In this document: one piece after another, positions 16,739 through 25,479 of the stretch
Layout of the letters: the number at the start of each line of letters is the position of its first letter
Position numbering within the stretch: the stretch's first letter is position 1
Source of the DNA: an uncultured Lachnospiraceae bacterium
GTDB taxonomy: Bacteria; Bacillota; Clostridia; Lachnospirales; Lachnospiraceae
NCBI GenBank assembly: GCA_934351835.1
Contig: CAKRJP010000010.1
Coordinates: 40,854-104,853, forward strand
Direction: 5' to 3'
DNA: 64,000 nt
Program-made: the position numbers and the translations under genes
The notes under the pieces: generated by a model
The model's database searches: none
What the model was told of the DNA's origin: nothing
What the model saw: the letters and a program-made list of their open reading frames with translations, nothing else

Positions 16739-17664
16739 GACTGCCTCTTTTCTCCAAATGTAGTACTTTCTACTATCTTAATAAATTTTTTTGCCACTCT
16801 TGATAATTGATAGTTCTTATTATATACCAGATTAATATCGCGACCTTCATCAGCTCCCGGTATCGGAAATGCCAGAAGTTTTCCTGTATGGACTTCTTCC
16901 TCCGACGCCAGTTTCGAAAGTACCGAAATTCCAAGCCCCTGAGAAACAGACCTCTTGATTGTCTCCTGATTCGCCACACTCGCAATAACATCTAACTTTT
17001 CCGGATTGATTCCAATATGCTTCAGCTGCTTTTCCATCTCTTTTCTGGTGCCGGATCCTTCCTCACGAAGTATAAAATGTTCTTTCAGAAGCCACGACAA
17101 ATCCTTGGAAGCACTTTCCACAATCTTCTGATATTTTTCCGTATTCGGCATGATAATTGCCAGTTCATCCTTATAAAACGGGATATAATGACAATGTTTC
17201 TTCTCCAGAACAGTTCCTGTAAATCCCACATCCACTTTGTGGTCTACGATCATATTGACCACACCGGCGCTATCTGATTCCACCAGTTTAAACTGCTCCC
17301 CCGGACATCTCTCCGTAAACTGGGCCAGAATATTCGGAAGGAGATATTGTGCCGGAATTGTAGATGCTGCGATTGTTATACACCCCTTCTCTTCCGTAGA
17401 ATGTTCACATCTGTCACTGAATATGTTCTCTATCTCATGTTCTAATTCCACAATCTGCTTTGCATAATTATATAACAATTTCCCGTCATCAGAAAGATTG
17501 ACTTCTTTTGTATTTCTGACAAATAATCTTACATCAAATTCTTTTTCCAGTGACGTAATATGTGCACTGATCGTCGGCTGTGTAAGGAATAACTCTTTTG
17601 CCGCTTTGGAAAAACTATTCTCCTCCGCCACCTTCACAAACGCCTCTAACTGTTTCAAATTCAT
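16735..17664 (-). CDS. LysR-family regulator of the selenium operon
   Basis: 309 residues with an N-terminal LysR helix-turn-helix (KQLEAFVKVAEENSFSKAAK, LTQPTISAHITSLEKEF) and a periplasmic-binding-like effector domain. It resembles CysB/Cbl-type or CysL regulators that sense sulfur compounds. It sits inside the selenium operon, overlapping selB by 1 nt and the desulfurase by ATGA, and similar selenium-associated LysR proteins are known in Firmicutes. The effector and targets are unknown; autoregulation is plausible. Confidence 0.85.
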   Translation of the reverse strand: MNLKQLEAFVKVAEENSFSKAAKELFLTQPTISAHITSLEKEFDVRLFVRNTKEVNLSDDGKLLYNYAKQIVELEHEIENIFSDRCEHSTEEKGCITIAASTIPAQYLLPNILAQFTERCPGEQFKLVESDSAGVVNMIVDHKVDVGFTGTVLEKKHCHYIPFYKDELAIIMPNTEKYQKIVESASKDLSWLLKEHFILREEGSGTRKEMEKQLKHIGINPEKLDVIASVANQETIKRSVSQGLGISVLSKLASEEEVHTGKLLAFPIPGADEGRDINLVYNKNYQLSRVAKKFIKIVESTTFGEKRQS

Positions 17665-19577
17665 TAATACGCCACCCTTTCACTCTCTGCCCCGGTCTTC
17701 TTTGTCACTTTTATGCTGTCCATATATTCCAAAATCGGTTTCGCACTTTTTCTGCTGGTACCAAACATATCACGAACCTGTGCGATCGTAATGACCGGAT
17801 CTTCCTTTAAATGTCCTTTAATCTTTTCTTTTGCCTCTTCCATATATTCCATAAGAGTATACATCTCATCAGAAACTTTGACCGCCTGCTTTTCTTCTAA
17901 CAGGATATTTAAAATATCATCAGCCACATCATCAGATACCGACGGATGTTCAATCTCCGAATAGCGGACAAAATCAAATCCCGCCTTTTTCCAGGCTTTT
18001 AAGAAACCTGCGGAAATTTTTTCATAAATATCATCTTTTCTAACTTCATAATCTGGAGTACATAAAAATTCATCCACACGTTTTACTACGTTCTGCGAAA
18101 TATAATAGTCTATAATTTTGTCAAAGACTGCCGGTTTAACCTTCTTAAAAAAAGCCATCTGCACTTCCGCCTTTTTCATTCCGTAGCGATACGGATGATC
18201 AGCTTCGTATTTTTCCAAAGTCTTCAAAACTTCTCTTAATCGTTTTCGGCTCTCATCCGCATGCCACAGATAAGTGTCCTTTCGCAGTGCAAACTCAAGA
18301 ATTGCCCCTTCTTCTTCCAACGTTTCTGACGCTTCCTGTATTTCTTCCACGGAAAGTGCTGTTAGTTTCGCCAACTCTGATATTGTGATCAGCGTATCTC
18401 CATGCTCTTTTACATGCATCTCTACAATATCAGTAACACTTCCGGATTCTTTACGCTTTAATTCTTCGATCACATCTTCCCGGAATCTTCGCTTGATCTT
18501 CGGATTCGGCTCTAATACCACACCTCCGCCGATAGTCTCCATCGGAGAGTAAAATCTGACAACAAAACGGTCACCTCTGCGAACTGCAATTTTTTCTTCC
18601 AGTCTCAACTGTACAAATCCACTCTCCCCCGGTCCAAGTTCTTCTTTATCTAAAAGTACCGCACGACACAGGATTTCACTGGTTCCTGTAAAAAAATGTA
18701 GTCTCGCATGATTGGTCAGCACACGCATAGAAGACTCTAACATCTCCAGCTTTACATCCAAAAGATCGGTATCTTTCATACTGTTGACCGGCGCCAGTAC
18801 ACAACCACGTTTTACTTCACTTTTCTTTACATTCGACAGATTAATTGCCACTCGCTGTCCCGCCAGACATTCTTTCCGGTCTTCTCCATGAACCTGAATA
18901 CTTCTGATCTTGCATTCTTTTCCGATCGGATACATCTCCAATATGTCTTCTTTAGAAATAGTTCCGGACACCAGTGTTCCTGTTACAATGGTTCCAAATC
19001 CTGACAATGTAAATACACGATCAATCGGAAGTCTCGGAATTGTATTAATATCCTTTTCTTCCACTTCATCTCTCGTCATGTTATCAATCACACGAATCAG
19101 ATCCGGAATTCCTTCCCCCGTTGCTGCAGACACTTTAACAAGTGGTGCCTGCTCCATAAACGAACCTTCCAGTTCTTCCCGTATTTCTTCTTCTACCAGT
19201 TCCATCCAGTCTTCATCAACAAGATCACATTTATTTAATACAATAATACTCTTTTTAATCCCCAGCAGACTTAAGATATCCAGATGCTCTCTCGTCTGTG
19301 GCATGATACCCTCATCCGCTGCGATCACTAAAAGTACCATGTCCATACCTACAACACCGGCTACCATGTTGTTGATGAATTTTTCATGCCCCGGCACATC
19401 TACGATGCCGGCTCTTCCACCGCCCGGAAGGTCAAAATAGGTAAACCCAAGATCAATCGTAATTCCACGGCGCTGTTCTTCTTCCAGCCGGTCAGTATTT
19501 CTTCCGGTCAGAGCTTTGATCAGAGTCGTCTTCCCGTGATCAATGTGGCCCGCTGTTCCTATAATCACATGTTTCAT
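17664..19577 (-). CDS. selB: Selenocysteine-specific elongation factor SelB
   Basis: 637 residues. The EF-Tu-like GTPase is at the N-terminus: [19 protein letters not shown] (G1), DVPGHEKFI (G3), VLNKCD (G4). Beta-barrel domains follow, then winged-helix repeats in the C-terminal third that bind the SECIS hairpin. SelB brings Sec-tRNA to UGA codons such as those in prdB and selD. It starts 9 nt after selA. Length is normal for the family. Confidence 0.95.
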   Translation of the reverse strand: MKHVIIGTAGHIDHGKTTLIKALTGRNTDRLEEEQRRGITIDLGFTYFDLPGGGRAGIVDVPGHEKFINNMVAGVVGMDMVLLVIAADEGIMPQTREHLDILSLLGIKKSIIVLNKCDLVDEDWMELVEEEIREELEGSFMEQAPLVKVSAATGEGIPDLIRVIDNMTRDEVEEKDINTIPRLPIDRVFTLSGFGTIVTGTLVSGTISKEDILEMYPIGKECKIRSIQVHGEDRKECLAGQRVAINLSNVKKSEVKRGCVLAPVNSMKDTDLLDVKLEMLESSMRVLTNHARLHFFTGTSEILCRAVLLDKEELGPGESGFVQLRLEEKIAVRRGDRFVVRFYSPMETIGGGVVLEPNPKIKRRFREDVIEELKRKESGSVTDIVEMHVKEHGDTLITISELAKLTALSVEEIQEASETLEEEGAILEFALRKDTYLWHADESRKRLREVLKTLEKYEADHPYRYGMKKAEVQMAFFKKVKPAVFDKIIDYYISQNVVKRVDEFLCTPDYEVRKDDIYEKISAGFLKAWKKAGFDFVRYSEIEHPSVSDDVADDILNILLEEKQAVKVSDEMYTLMEYMEEAKEKIKGHLKEDPVITIAQVRDMFGTSRKSAKPILEYMDSIKVTKKTGAESERVAY

Positions 19578-19586
19578 ACTATTCTC

Positions 19587-21011
19587 CTAACATCTCTCGA
19601 TCAGGCAGCTCTCTTCGAATACATCCAACTCTTTCAGCTCTGCTGCCAGCGCTTTATAATTCTTACCCAACGTTCTCACATCAAGCAAAATACTGTCATT
19701 CACAGTTCTTCCAATCACAGGTACCGGAAGATTCCTGAGGCGAATCTCCAGTTCCGGAACCCCCACTTTTTCAGGAATGATTTCTATTCCAAAACTCGGA
19801 ATACGCTCCAACGGAAGTGAGCCTCCCCCAATCTGTGATTCACAGGCCACCACCCGCATTTTAGCCGAGATTCCTGCTCGCTTTAACACTCTAAGGAAAC
19901 TCGTTGCATCCTTCCGGATCTCATCTTCCGGTCTTGTAATCATCTCCAATGCCGGAATATTCTTAACTGCCTGCTCCTCTGACTGGTACTCCATCAGTAC
20001 CAGTTCCAGTGCCGCCGCCGTGAATTTATCAATCCGAAGCGCACGCGTCAGCTGATTCTTCTTCATCATGTCAATATATTTCTTCTTACCGATAATAATG
20101 CCAGCCTGAGGACCGCCCAACAATTTATCCCCGCTAAAGCATACCACATCAGCACCTTTTGCAATAGAATCCTGTACCGTCGGCTCATACGTCAGACCAT
20201 ATTTGCTCAAATCGATCAGGACACCGCTTCCCAGATCTTCAATCACCGGAATCTCATTCTCTTTCGCCAGATCTACCAATTCATCGATACCTACCGTTTC
20301 TGTAAATCCCACGATCCGGTAATTACTGGTATGCACTTTCAGCAGTGCTTTCGTCTCCTCTGTGACGGCCTCCGCATAGTCTTCGTAATGTGTCTTATTC
20401 GTTGTTCCAATCTCTACCAGAGTAGCCCCGCTCTGTTCCATGACATCCGGGATTCTGAATTTACCGCCGATCTCCACCAGTTCTCCACGAGACACCACGA
20501 CTTCTCCGCCCTTTGCCAGAGAACTCAAAATCAACATCACCGCTGCCGCGTTATTATTCACTGCCATTGCAGCCTCTGCTCCCGTAATCTTACAAAGCAG
20601 TTCTTCAAAATGGGAATATCTTTCTCCGCGACGTCCTTCTTTTAAATTATATTCCAAATTAGAATACCCCGTCGCCAACGCATAAATCCTGTCCATATGT
20701 TTCTTGCTGATTGGCGCTCTTCCAAGGTTTGTATGGAGGATGGTTCCTGTCCCATTGTACACCATCTTCATATTCGGTGTATGCATACCCTCCACCGTAA
20801 GTTCAATATGGCTCTCTAAAAGTCTGATCTGCTCCTCTGCCAGTTCATCACTTTCACAGGATGCGATATATTTTCTCAAACGATCCAACTCTGTATGGAT
20901 TGCTTCCATCACAGATTCTCTGCCATAATGTTCAATCATTTCCTGAATACTTTTCTGTTCCAAAAGAATATCTACTTTAGGTATACTTCGATACCATTTC
21001 TTCTTGTCCAT
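19587..21011 (-). CDS. selA: L-seryl-tRNA(Sec) selenium transferase SelA
   Basis: 474 residues. PLP-dependent enzyme that converts Ser-tRNA-Sec to Sec-tRNA-Sec with selenophosphate. The PLP lysine is in CFSGDKLLGGPQAGI and the N-terminal part has YNGTGTILHTNLGRAPIS. It follows selD by about 60 nt and precedes selB by 9 nt. Cytoplasmic; it works as a large ring oligomer in other bacteria. Confidence 0.95.
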   Translation of the reverse strand: MDKKKWYRSIPKVDILLEQKSIQEMIEHYGRESVMEAIHTELDRLRKYIASCESDELAEEQIRLLESHIELTVEGMHTPNMKMVYNGTGTILHTNLGRAPISKKHMDRIYALATGYSNLEYNLKEGRRGERYSHFEELLCKITGAEAAMAVNNNAAAVMLILSSLAKGGEVVVSRGELVEIGGKFRIPDVMEQSGATLVEIGTTNKTHYEDYAEAVTEETKALLKVHTSNYRIVGFTETVGIDELVDLAKENEIPVIEDLGSGVLIDLSKYGLTYEPTVQDSIAKGADVVCFSGDKLLGGPQAGIIIGKKKYIDMMKKNQLTRALRIDKFTAAALELVLMEYQSEEQAVKNIPALEMITRPEDEIRKDATSFLRVLKRAGISAKMRVVACESQIGGGSLPLERIPSFGIEIIPEKVGVPELEIRLRNLPVPVIGRTVNDSILLDVRTLGKNYKALAAELKELDVFEESCLIERC

Positions 21012-21070
21012 GATTCTTCTCCCAACTTTTAATCCATATACTGCCGGAAATCATTCCCGCTCATAACACT

Positions 21071-22111
21071 TTAGTATAAACAAATCAGTTTATCACTCTT
21101 CTCGGTTACTGTACCGATCACGGAAACTTTTGTCTCCATCCCTATCTTTTGAAACTCCTGAAGCAGTCCATTTAAATCTTCCGGTGCTACACTAAGAAGC
21201 AGTCCCCCGGAAGTTTGTGGGTCATAGAGAATATCCAGATATACTGGTGGAATTCCCCCCGCTTCTACTTTGTCCATAGAATATCCACGGTTCTTATAGG
21301 TTCCCGCCGGAACCAGTCCCATCTCGGCATATTCTATAGCATCCGCCATATATTCCACGGAATCTGTCACAATTTCAAAGGTTACTCCGCTGGCTTCTGC
21401 CATCTCCACACAATGTCCCAGCAGGCCAAAACCTGTGATATCTGTACACGCAGAAATATTAAATTTCTCAGCCACCAATTTTGCTTTCTTATTCAGTGAT
21501 GCCATGACCATCTGCGCTTCTTTTATCGAAGTTTCTGACGCCACTTCTCCTTTGATTGCTGTATTGATGATTCCGCTTCCGATCTGTTTTGTCAACACCA
21601 GTGCATCTCCCGGTCTGCATCCGTAATTTTTGAAAATCTTATCCGGATGTACAAAACCAGATACGCAAAGTCCGTATTTTGGCTCATCATCCTGGACAGA
21701 ATGTCCTCCCACCAGAACAGCTCCCGCTTCTTTTACTTTGTCTGCTCCACCCGCAAGGATATCTCCCAGGATTGCCGGATCCAGACAATTCGGAAATCCA
21801 ACGATATTCAATGCCACCGCCGGCTCTCCGCCCATCGCCCAGACATCACTCAGCGAATTGGCAGCCGCGATCTGTCCGAACATATATGGATCATCTACAA
21901 TCGGTGTAAAAAAGTCTACGGTCTGAATCATTGCGATATCTTCCGTAATTTTGTAAATTGCTGCATCATCAGAAGTTTCAATTCCGACAATTAAATTGTC
22001 ATCCTGAAATTTAGGTAACTTACCCAGGACCTGGGCAAGGGTCTCCGGACCTATCTTAGCAGCTCATCCGGACGTCTTACTAAAACTTGTCAGTTTGATA
22101 TCTGCACTCAT
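21071..22111 (-). CDS. selD: Selenophosphate synthetase SelD, a selenoprotein (Sec-UGA at residue 16)
   Basis: 346 residues when the in-frame UGA at 22064-22066 is read as Sec. The start ATG (22111) follows GGGAGG, and the product begins MSADIKLTSFSKTSG, then Sec, then AAKIGPETLAQVLG. Sec replaces the catalytic Cys of SelD. Further on are DDAAIYKI, QTVDFFTPIVDDPYMFG and DPQTSGGLLLSV, the ATP-binding core. SelD makes selenophosphate from selenide and ATP for SelA. A start-to-stop reader would miss the first 60 residues. Sec in SelD means that the operon needs its own product to be translated fully. Confidence 0.95.
22019..22051 (-). promoter_or_regulatory. SECIS candidate of selD
   Basis: GGTC-CGGA-GACC (22040-22051) begins 12 nt after the UGA, and a second stem CTTGCCCAG-GTC-CTGGGTAAG (22019-22039) follows directly. 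The first hairpin is at the right distance for SelB. Confidence 0.6.
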
Positions 22112-22209
22112 CTCACGCACACCTCCCTTTTTCTGTCAAACAGTAAATATGCCAGGCCACTGCTATATCAGTATCGACCTGGCACTTCATTACTTATTCT
22201 TCTACAGTC
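22112..22209 (-). other. Hairpin spacer between yedF and selD
   Basis: GCCAGG and CCTGGC arms form a stem across about 33 nt in this 98-nt gap. There is no clear T-run, so I do not call it a terminator. No reading frame is seen. The selD ribosome binding site GGGAGG is at its downstream end. Confidence 0.4.
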
Positions 22210-22809
22210 CTATGGTTTAATGACTTTTGCGGCCTTCGCCTGTGTCTCAACAATATTGTACATATTCGTTACAGTTCCGACTACCAGCTTGTCTTTTAAC
22301 CCATAGTAATCCAGACATGTTCCACATGATAAGATCTCCACACCCTGTGCTTCCAGAGATTTCAGGTCTTCCAATGCAGGAGAACCTTCTGTTGTCAGTG
22401 TAACACCGCCATTATAAAACAGCATTGCTTTTGGCAATGTGTCAAGCTGCGTAACTGCGAAAATAAATCCTTTGATCAGAACCTTTCCCAGTTCGTCATT
22501 ACCTGTTCCCATTCGGTCGGAAGAAACAACTACCACCAGATCACCTTTTGCATCCGGAATGCATGTGGTATCTTCCTGAACTTCTGCTGCTCCCTGCATT
22601 CTGATAGTTACTTTGTATTCAGCTTCCCCAAGTTTTTCTGAATTAACCTGTCCACCAGAGCTTTCTGCCATCTTTGTAACGTTCTGTACAGCCACTTCAT
22701 TATCTACTAAAACTTCGATCGTCTCAGGACCTGTAAGCGCCTTCATTGCCTTTTTTGTCTTAATAACAGGGATTGGACAATTATCTCCCATTGCGTTGAC
22801 TGTAATCAT
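22210..22809 (-). CDS. yedF: Selenium metabolism protein YedF
   Basis: About 199 residues with two domains. The N-terminal SirA/TusA-like part has the CPxP motif in MGDNCPIPVIKTKKAM (Cys about residue 10). The C-terminal DsrE-like part has VVVSSDRMGTGNDELGKVLI and ILSCGTCLDYYG. It is the known partner gene of selD in many Firmicutes and is thought to handle reactive selenium or sulfur. AAAGGTGG precedes the ATG at 22809. It is the first gene of the selenium operon. Confidence 0.88.
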   Translation of the reverse strand: MITVNAMGDNCPIPVIKTKKAMKALTGPETIEVLVDNEVAVQNVTKMAESSGGQVNSEKLGEAEYKVTIRMQGAAEVQEDTTCIPDAKGDLVVVVSSDRMGTGNDELGKVLIKGFIFAVTQLDTLPKAMLFYNGGVTLTTEGSPALEDLKSLEAQGVEILSCGTCLDYYGLKDKLVVGTVTNMYNIVETQAKAAKVIKP

Positions 22810-22847
22810 GATATTCCACCTTTCTGTGAATTTCACTTACCCCAACA

Positions 22848-22867
22848 CTTATAGATATATTCTATCA
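22848..22867. promoter_or_regulatory. Operator-like site downstream of the yedF -10
   Basis: CTTATAGATATATTCTATCA has arms TATAGA/TCTATC and matches the prdF site TATAGATATTGTCTATA closely. It lies between the yedF promoter and the start codon. Confidence 0.5.
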
Positions 22868-22908
22868 CTAAATGGCACATTGGTAAATGAAATTATTCTT
22901 CTGTATCC

Positions 22909-22937
22909 ATTATATTCTTATTAATTAGTAGTCACAA
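22909..22937 (-). promoter_or_regulatory. yedF-sel operon promoter
   Basis: On the minus strand, TTGTGA (22932-22937) and TATAAT (22909-22914) are 17 bp apart. Operator-like sites flank it on both sides, about 118 bp apart centre to centre, which would suit repression by looping. Confidence 0.65.
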
Positions 22938-22966
22938 ATTGAGTTTTTTTATATATCAGTCTTATT

Positions 22967-22983
22967 TATAGGTATCATCTATG
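22967..22983. promoter_or_regulatory. Operator-like site upstream of the yedF promoter
   Basis: TATAGGTATCATCTATG differs at only two of 17 positions from the prdC core TATAGGTATTATCTATA. It overlaps the stop codon of relQ. Confidence 0.55.
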
Positions 22984-23629
22984 ACCTTTTCTGCTGTTCG
23001 GCAAGACATTCCTGAATTGCATTATTCAGGGACAACATCTTCTCATCCAGTGTCGATACCATATCTGCACACTCTCTCAGTTCCCGGCTGATGTAATCCG
23101 GTGCATTTCCTTCGAATTTATAATAAATCTTATGCTCCAGACTCGCCCAGAAATCCATCGCGATTGTCCGGATCTGAATCTCAACCTTCGTATCCACACA
23201 ACTGTCAGATAAATAAATCGGTACTGATACCAGCATATGATAACTCTTATATCCACTCTCTTTTGGATTCTTGATATAATCCTTGATTGATAAAACCTTC
23301 AGGTCACTCTGATTTCCAATCATCTCCGCCAAGCGGTAAATATCTGATGTAAATGAGCAAATCAGACGCACACCGGCAATATCGTTAATATATTTTACCA
23401 TATTCTCTATGGATGACTCATATCCGTAACGTTTTAATTTCTTCACAATGCTTTCCGGAGTCTTGATTCTCGTCTTTATATGTTCGATCGGATTATACTG
23501 GTGAACATGCTGGAACTCATCATTTAAGATTTCCAGCTTGGTTCCTACCTCTTTTAACGCAGAATTATATAAGAACATGATCGTCTTCCAACTGTCCACG
23601 TCCTCATAATTCTTGATTGCATTCACCAT
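22979..23629 (-). CDS. Small alarmone synthetase (RelQ/YjbM-like)
   Basis: 216 residues with the (p)ppGpp synthetase domain only. Motifs: IKTRIKTPESIVKKLKRYG, INDIAGVRLICSF, YIKNPKESGYKSYH and KVEIQIRTIAMDFWASLEHK, the last carrying the catalytic Glu region. There is no HD hydrolase, TGS or ACT domain, so it is a stand-alone synthetase. Such proteins make ppGpp, pppGpp or pGpp from ATP and GTP/GDP under stress. It lies upstream of the yedF operon on the same strand and appears to be its own unit. Confidence 0.88.
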   Translation of the reverse strand: MVNAIKNYEDVDSWKTIMFLYNSALKEVGTKLEILNDEFQHVHQYNPIEHIKTRIKTPESIVKKLKRYGYESSIENMVKYINDIAGVRLICSFTSDIYRLAEMIGNQSDLKVLSIKDYIKNPKESGYKSYHMLVSVPIYLSDSCVDTKVEIQIRTIAMDFWASLEHKIYYKFEGNAPDYISRELRECADMVSTLDEKMLSLNNAIQECLAEQQKRS

Positions 23630-23783
23630 GCGATCACTCCTTTTATTATATTTCCTTATGAATACTTTTCTTAGTACTTATAAACTCAACTTCCCGTAGT
23701 ATATCATACTTTTTTCATTTTGTTTAAAAAAAGACAATTTTTCACAAATATTTAAGAAAGGCATTTCACTATCGGCCGAATAA

Positions 23784-24308
23784 CTAATACTCGATTCCTT
23801 CCCTTGCAAGTTTTCCCAGGTCATATGGATGCTTGATTTTAGTCATCTGCGTCACGTAGTCTGCAACTTCCAGCAAATTCTCCGTAATCACATGTCCTGT
23901 CAAAATTACTTCCAGCCCACGAGGTTTGTGTTTCAGAAAACTCAGCAGCTTTTCTTCACTCAGTACATTCAATTGCACTGCGCAGAGTGCTTCATCCATC
24001 AACAGTACATCAAACGGTGAACAAAATTTTACAATCTCATCCAACGCCTTGTTGTTATATCTTCTGGTCTCTGCCTTTTCATCTTTGTTCATACGGCTGA
24101 CAAACTTCACCGGCTCTCTTCCATTCAGGCAAGTGATATTCGGAATCTGCTCTAATATCTTTCGCTCACTGGATTCATTGTTCTTAAGGAACTGAAACAC
24201 CAGCACCTGAAGTCCGCTTCCTGCTGCCCGGATGACCTGACCGACTGCCGCCGTTGTCTTTCCTTTGCCATCTCCATAATATAAATGTATCCTTCCGGTG
24301 CCCTGCAT
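23784..24308 (-). CDS. Cob(I)alamin / corrinoid adenosyltransferase, CobO type
   Basis: 174 residues. P-loop YYGDGKGKTTAAVGQVIRA near the N-terminus and the acidic LLMDEALCAVQ and EVILTGH segments mark the BtuR/CobO/CobA family, which adds the 5'-deoxyadenosyl group to cobalamin. The ATG at 24308 follows GGAGGATAAGAGT. It is shorter than E. coli BtuR but typical for Clostridia. No B12 riboswitch is visible upstream and no other cobalamin gene is nearby, so it may act in salvage. Confidence 0.85.
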   Translation of the reverse strand: MQGTGRIHLYYGDGKGKTTAAVGQVIRAAGSGLQVLVFQFLKNNESSERKILEQIPNITCLNGREPVKFVSRMNKDEKAETRRYNNKALDEIVKFCSPFDVLLMDEALCAVQLNVLSEEKLLSFLKHKPRGLEVILTGHVITENLLEVADYVTQMTKIKHPYDLGKLAREGIEY

Positions 24309-24479
24309 ACTCTTATCCTCCAACTACTTGTTTCCAAACTTCTGCATCCGCTTCTATTTATTATTATAATTGTCTGTGTTTCAATTGTATAGCGAAACAT
24401 GCGAAATTTGATACTTTACAGAACAGATTTTACTGGATATACTTTGTAATAGATTTTAATAAAGAAATGGGGATTTGCC

Positions 24480-24743
24480 ATGTTCCGTTTATGGGGAAAA
24501 GAATTTAAAGATAACAAAATGTTAAAAGATACCGTGATCGAGGAATCTTCCGCCGACACCAGAACGCACAAGGTTTTTCATGCGCTGGACGAGATCTGCT
24601 ACGAATTTGATCTCAGCAAACCAATCTGGCTGGATTCTAACATCGAAGAGTTCAAGCGTCTGGCAAAGACAAGATTTACGCAGGATAATTTCGTGGATTC
24701 TATTGATTTTGACTATCTGGAGATCCACGTGATCGAAGAATAA
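24480..24743 (+). CDS. Hypothetical protein, 87 residues
   Basis: Unrecognised small acidic cytoplasmic protein, starting MFRLWGKEFKDNKMLKDTVI. It has no membrane segment or signal peptide. The sequence looks like a real gene: no frame breaks, no cysteine cluster, balanced composition, and a C-terminus DYLEIHVIEE. The region before the ATG is GGGGATTTGCC, a modest ribosome binding site. It is followed 48 nt later by another small gene in the same direction, so the two may form an operon. Confidence 0.65.
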   Translation: MFRLWGKEFKDNKMLKDTVIEESSADTRTHKVFHALDEICYEFDLSKPIWLDSNIEEFKRLAKTRFTQDNFVDSIDFDYLEIHVIEE

Positions 24744-24791
24744 TTACTATATCTACGCAAGATTATTACACCAATGTTAGGAGTTGATATT

Positions 24792-25100
24792 ATGATCTCT
24801 ATAATGGGACTTACTGTTAAAGCATTAAAAAAGGAACCTTTTTCCGGTTCCTATCACGGGATGCGTTATTATCTGAATACTTCGGACGATACGCTGAATG
24901 TCTGGATCTACCCGGAACCCTGGTGCTTTGAACAGACCCCGGAAGAAGATAAGACATACAAAGATTTTTCATTTACACAGGAAGGTTTGGACGATGCCAT
25001 CACCTGGATCAATGAATCCTGGTCCACAAACCAGGATTACTGGGAGCAGATGGAAAAGGACAAAATGCGGAAACTGCTATATCCGGGGTCAAAAGTCTAA
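24792..25100 (+). CDS. Hypothetical protein, about 102 residues
   Basis: Starts MISIMGLTVKALKKEPFSGS; the ATG at 24792 is chosen because AGGAG lies 8 nt upstream, which makes the earlier in-frame ATG unlikely. The protein is rich in Trp, Tyr and Asp (NVWIYPEPWCFE, TWINESWSTNQDYWEQ) and has no membrane segment. I do not recognise a family; a GNAT-related or immunity-like small protein is possible but unsupported. Convergent with spoVAE, 22 nt away. Confidence 0.65.
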   Translation: MISIMGLTVKALKKEPFSGSYHGMRYYLNTSDDTLNVWIYPEPWCFEQTPEEDKTYKDFSFTQEGLDDAITWINESWSTNQDYWEQMEKDKMRKLLYPGSKV

Positions 25101-25122
25101 CTCCACATGATCTGACGTTCTA

Positions 25123-25479
25123 TTACTTTTTCATCTTCGGTTCAAATACCCAGGATGCCAGATATCCAAAGATCAGTGCCGCCGAGATTCCTGCGGCACT
25201 GGCTTTGAATCCTCCCCGGAAAATCCCGATAAATCCTTCTTTATCTACTGCTTCTCTGACACCTTTCCACAACAGATTTCCAAAACCAAGAAGCGGCACA
25301 CTCGCGCCGGCTCCTGCAAATTCCTGAAACGGCTGATAAATTCCAAAAAATCCCAGCACCACACCGGAACAAACCAGAAGAACCATGACTCTTCCGGGCA
25401 TCAGTTTTGTTCTGTCCAGCAAAATCTGCACCAGCGCACAAATTACCCCACCTATCATAAACGCTTTAAACAGTTCCAC
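25123..25479 (-). CDS. spoVAE: Stage V sporulation protein AE
   Basis: 118 residues with several membrane segments. It contains FMIGGVICALVQILLDRTKL, GFFGIYQPFQEFAGAGASVP and LLGFGN, the SpoVAC/SpoVAE fold. It is part of the inner-membrane channel that moves Ca-dipicolinic acid into the forespore and out on germination. The GTG at 25479 follows GGGGAG and overlaps the spoVAD end by 14 nt; a longer frame upstream is not the likely start. Confidence 0.88.
   Translation of the reverse strand: MELFKAFMIGGVICALVQILLDRTKLMPGRVMVLLVCSGVVLGFFGIYQPFQEFAGAGASVPLLGFGNLLWKGVREAVDKEGFIGIFRGGFKASAAGISAALIFGYLASWVFEPKMKK

Noticed and set aside
24309..24479. Possible cobalamin riboswitch before the adenosyltransferase gene
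   Set aside because: No B12-box-like sequence and no GC-rich multi-stem structure are present; the region is AT-rich.
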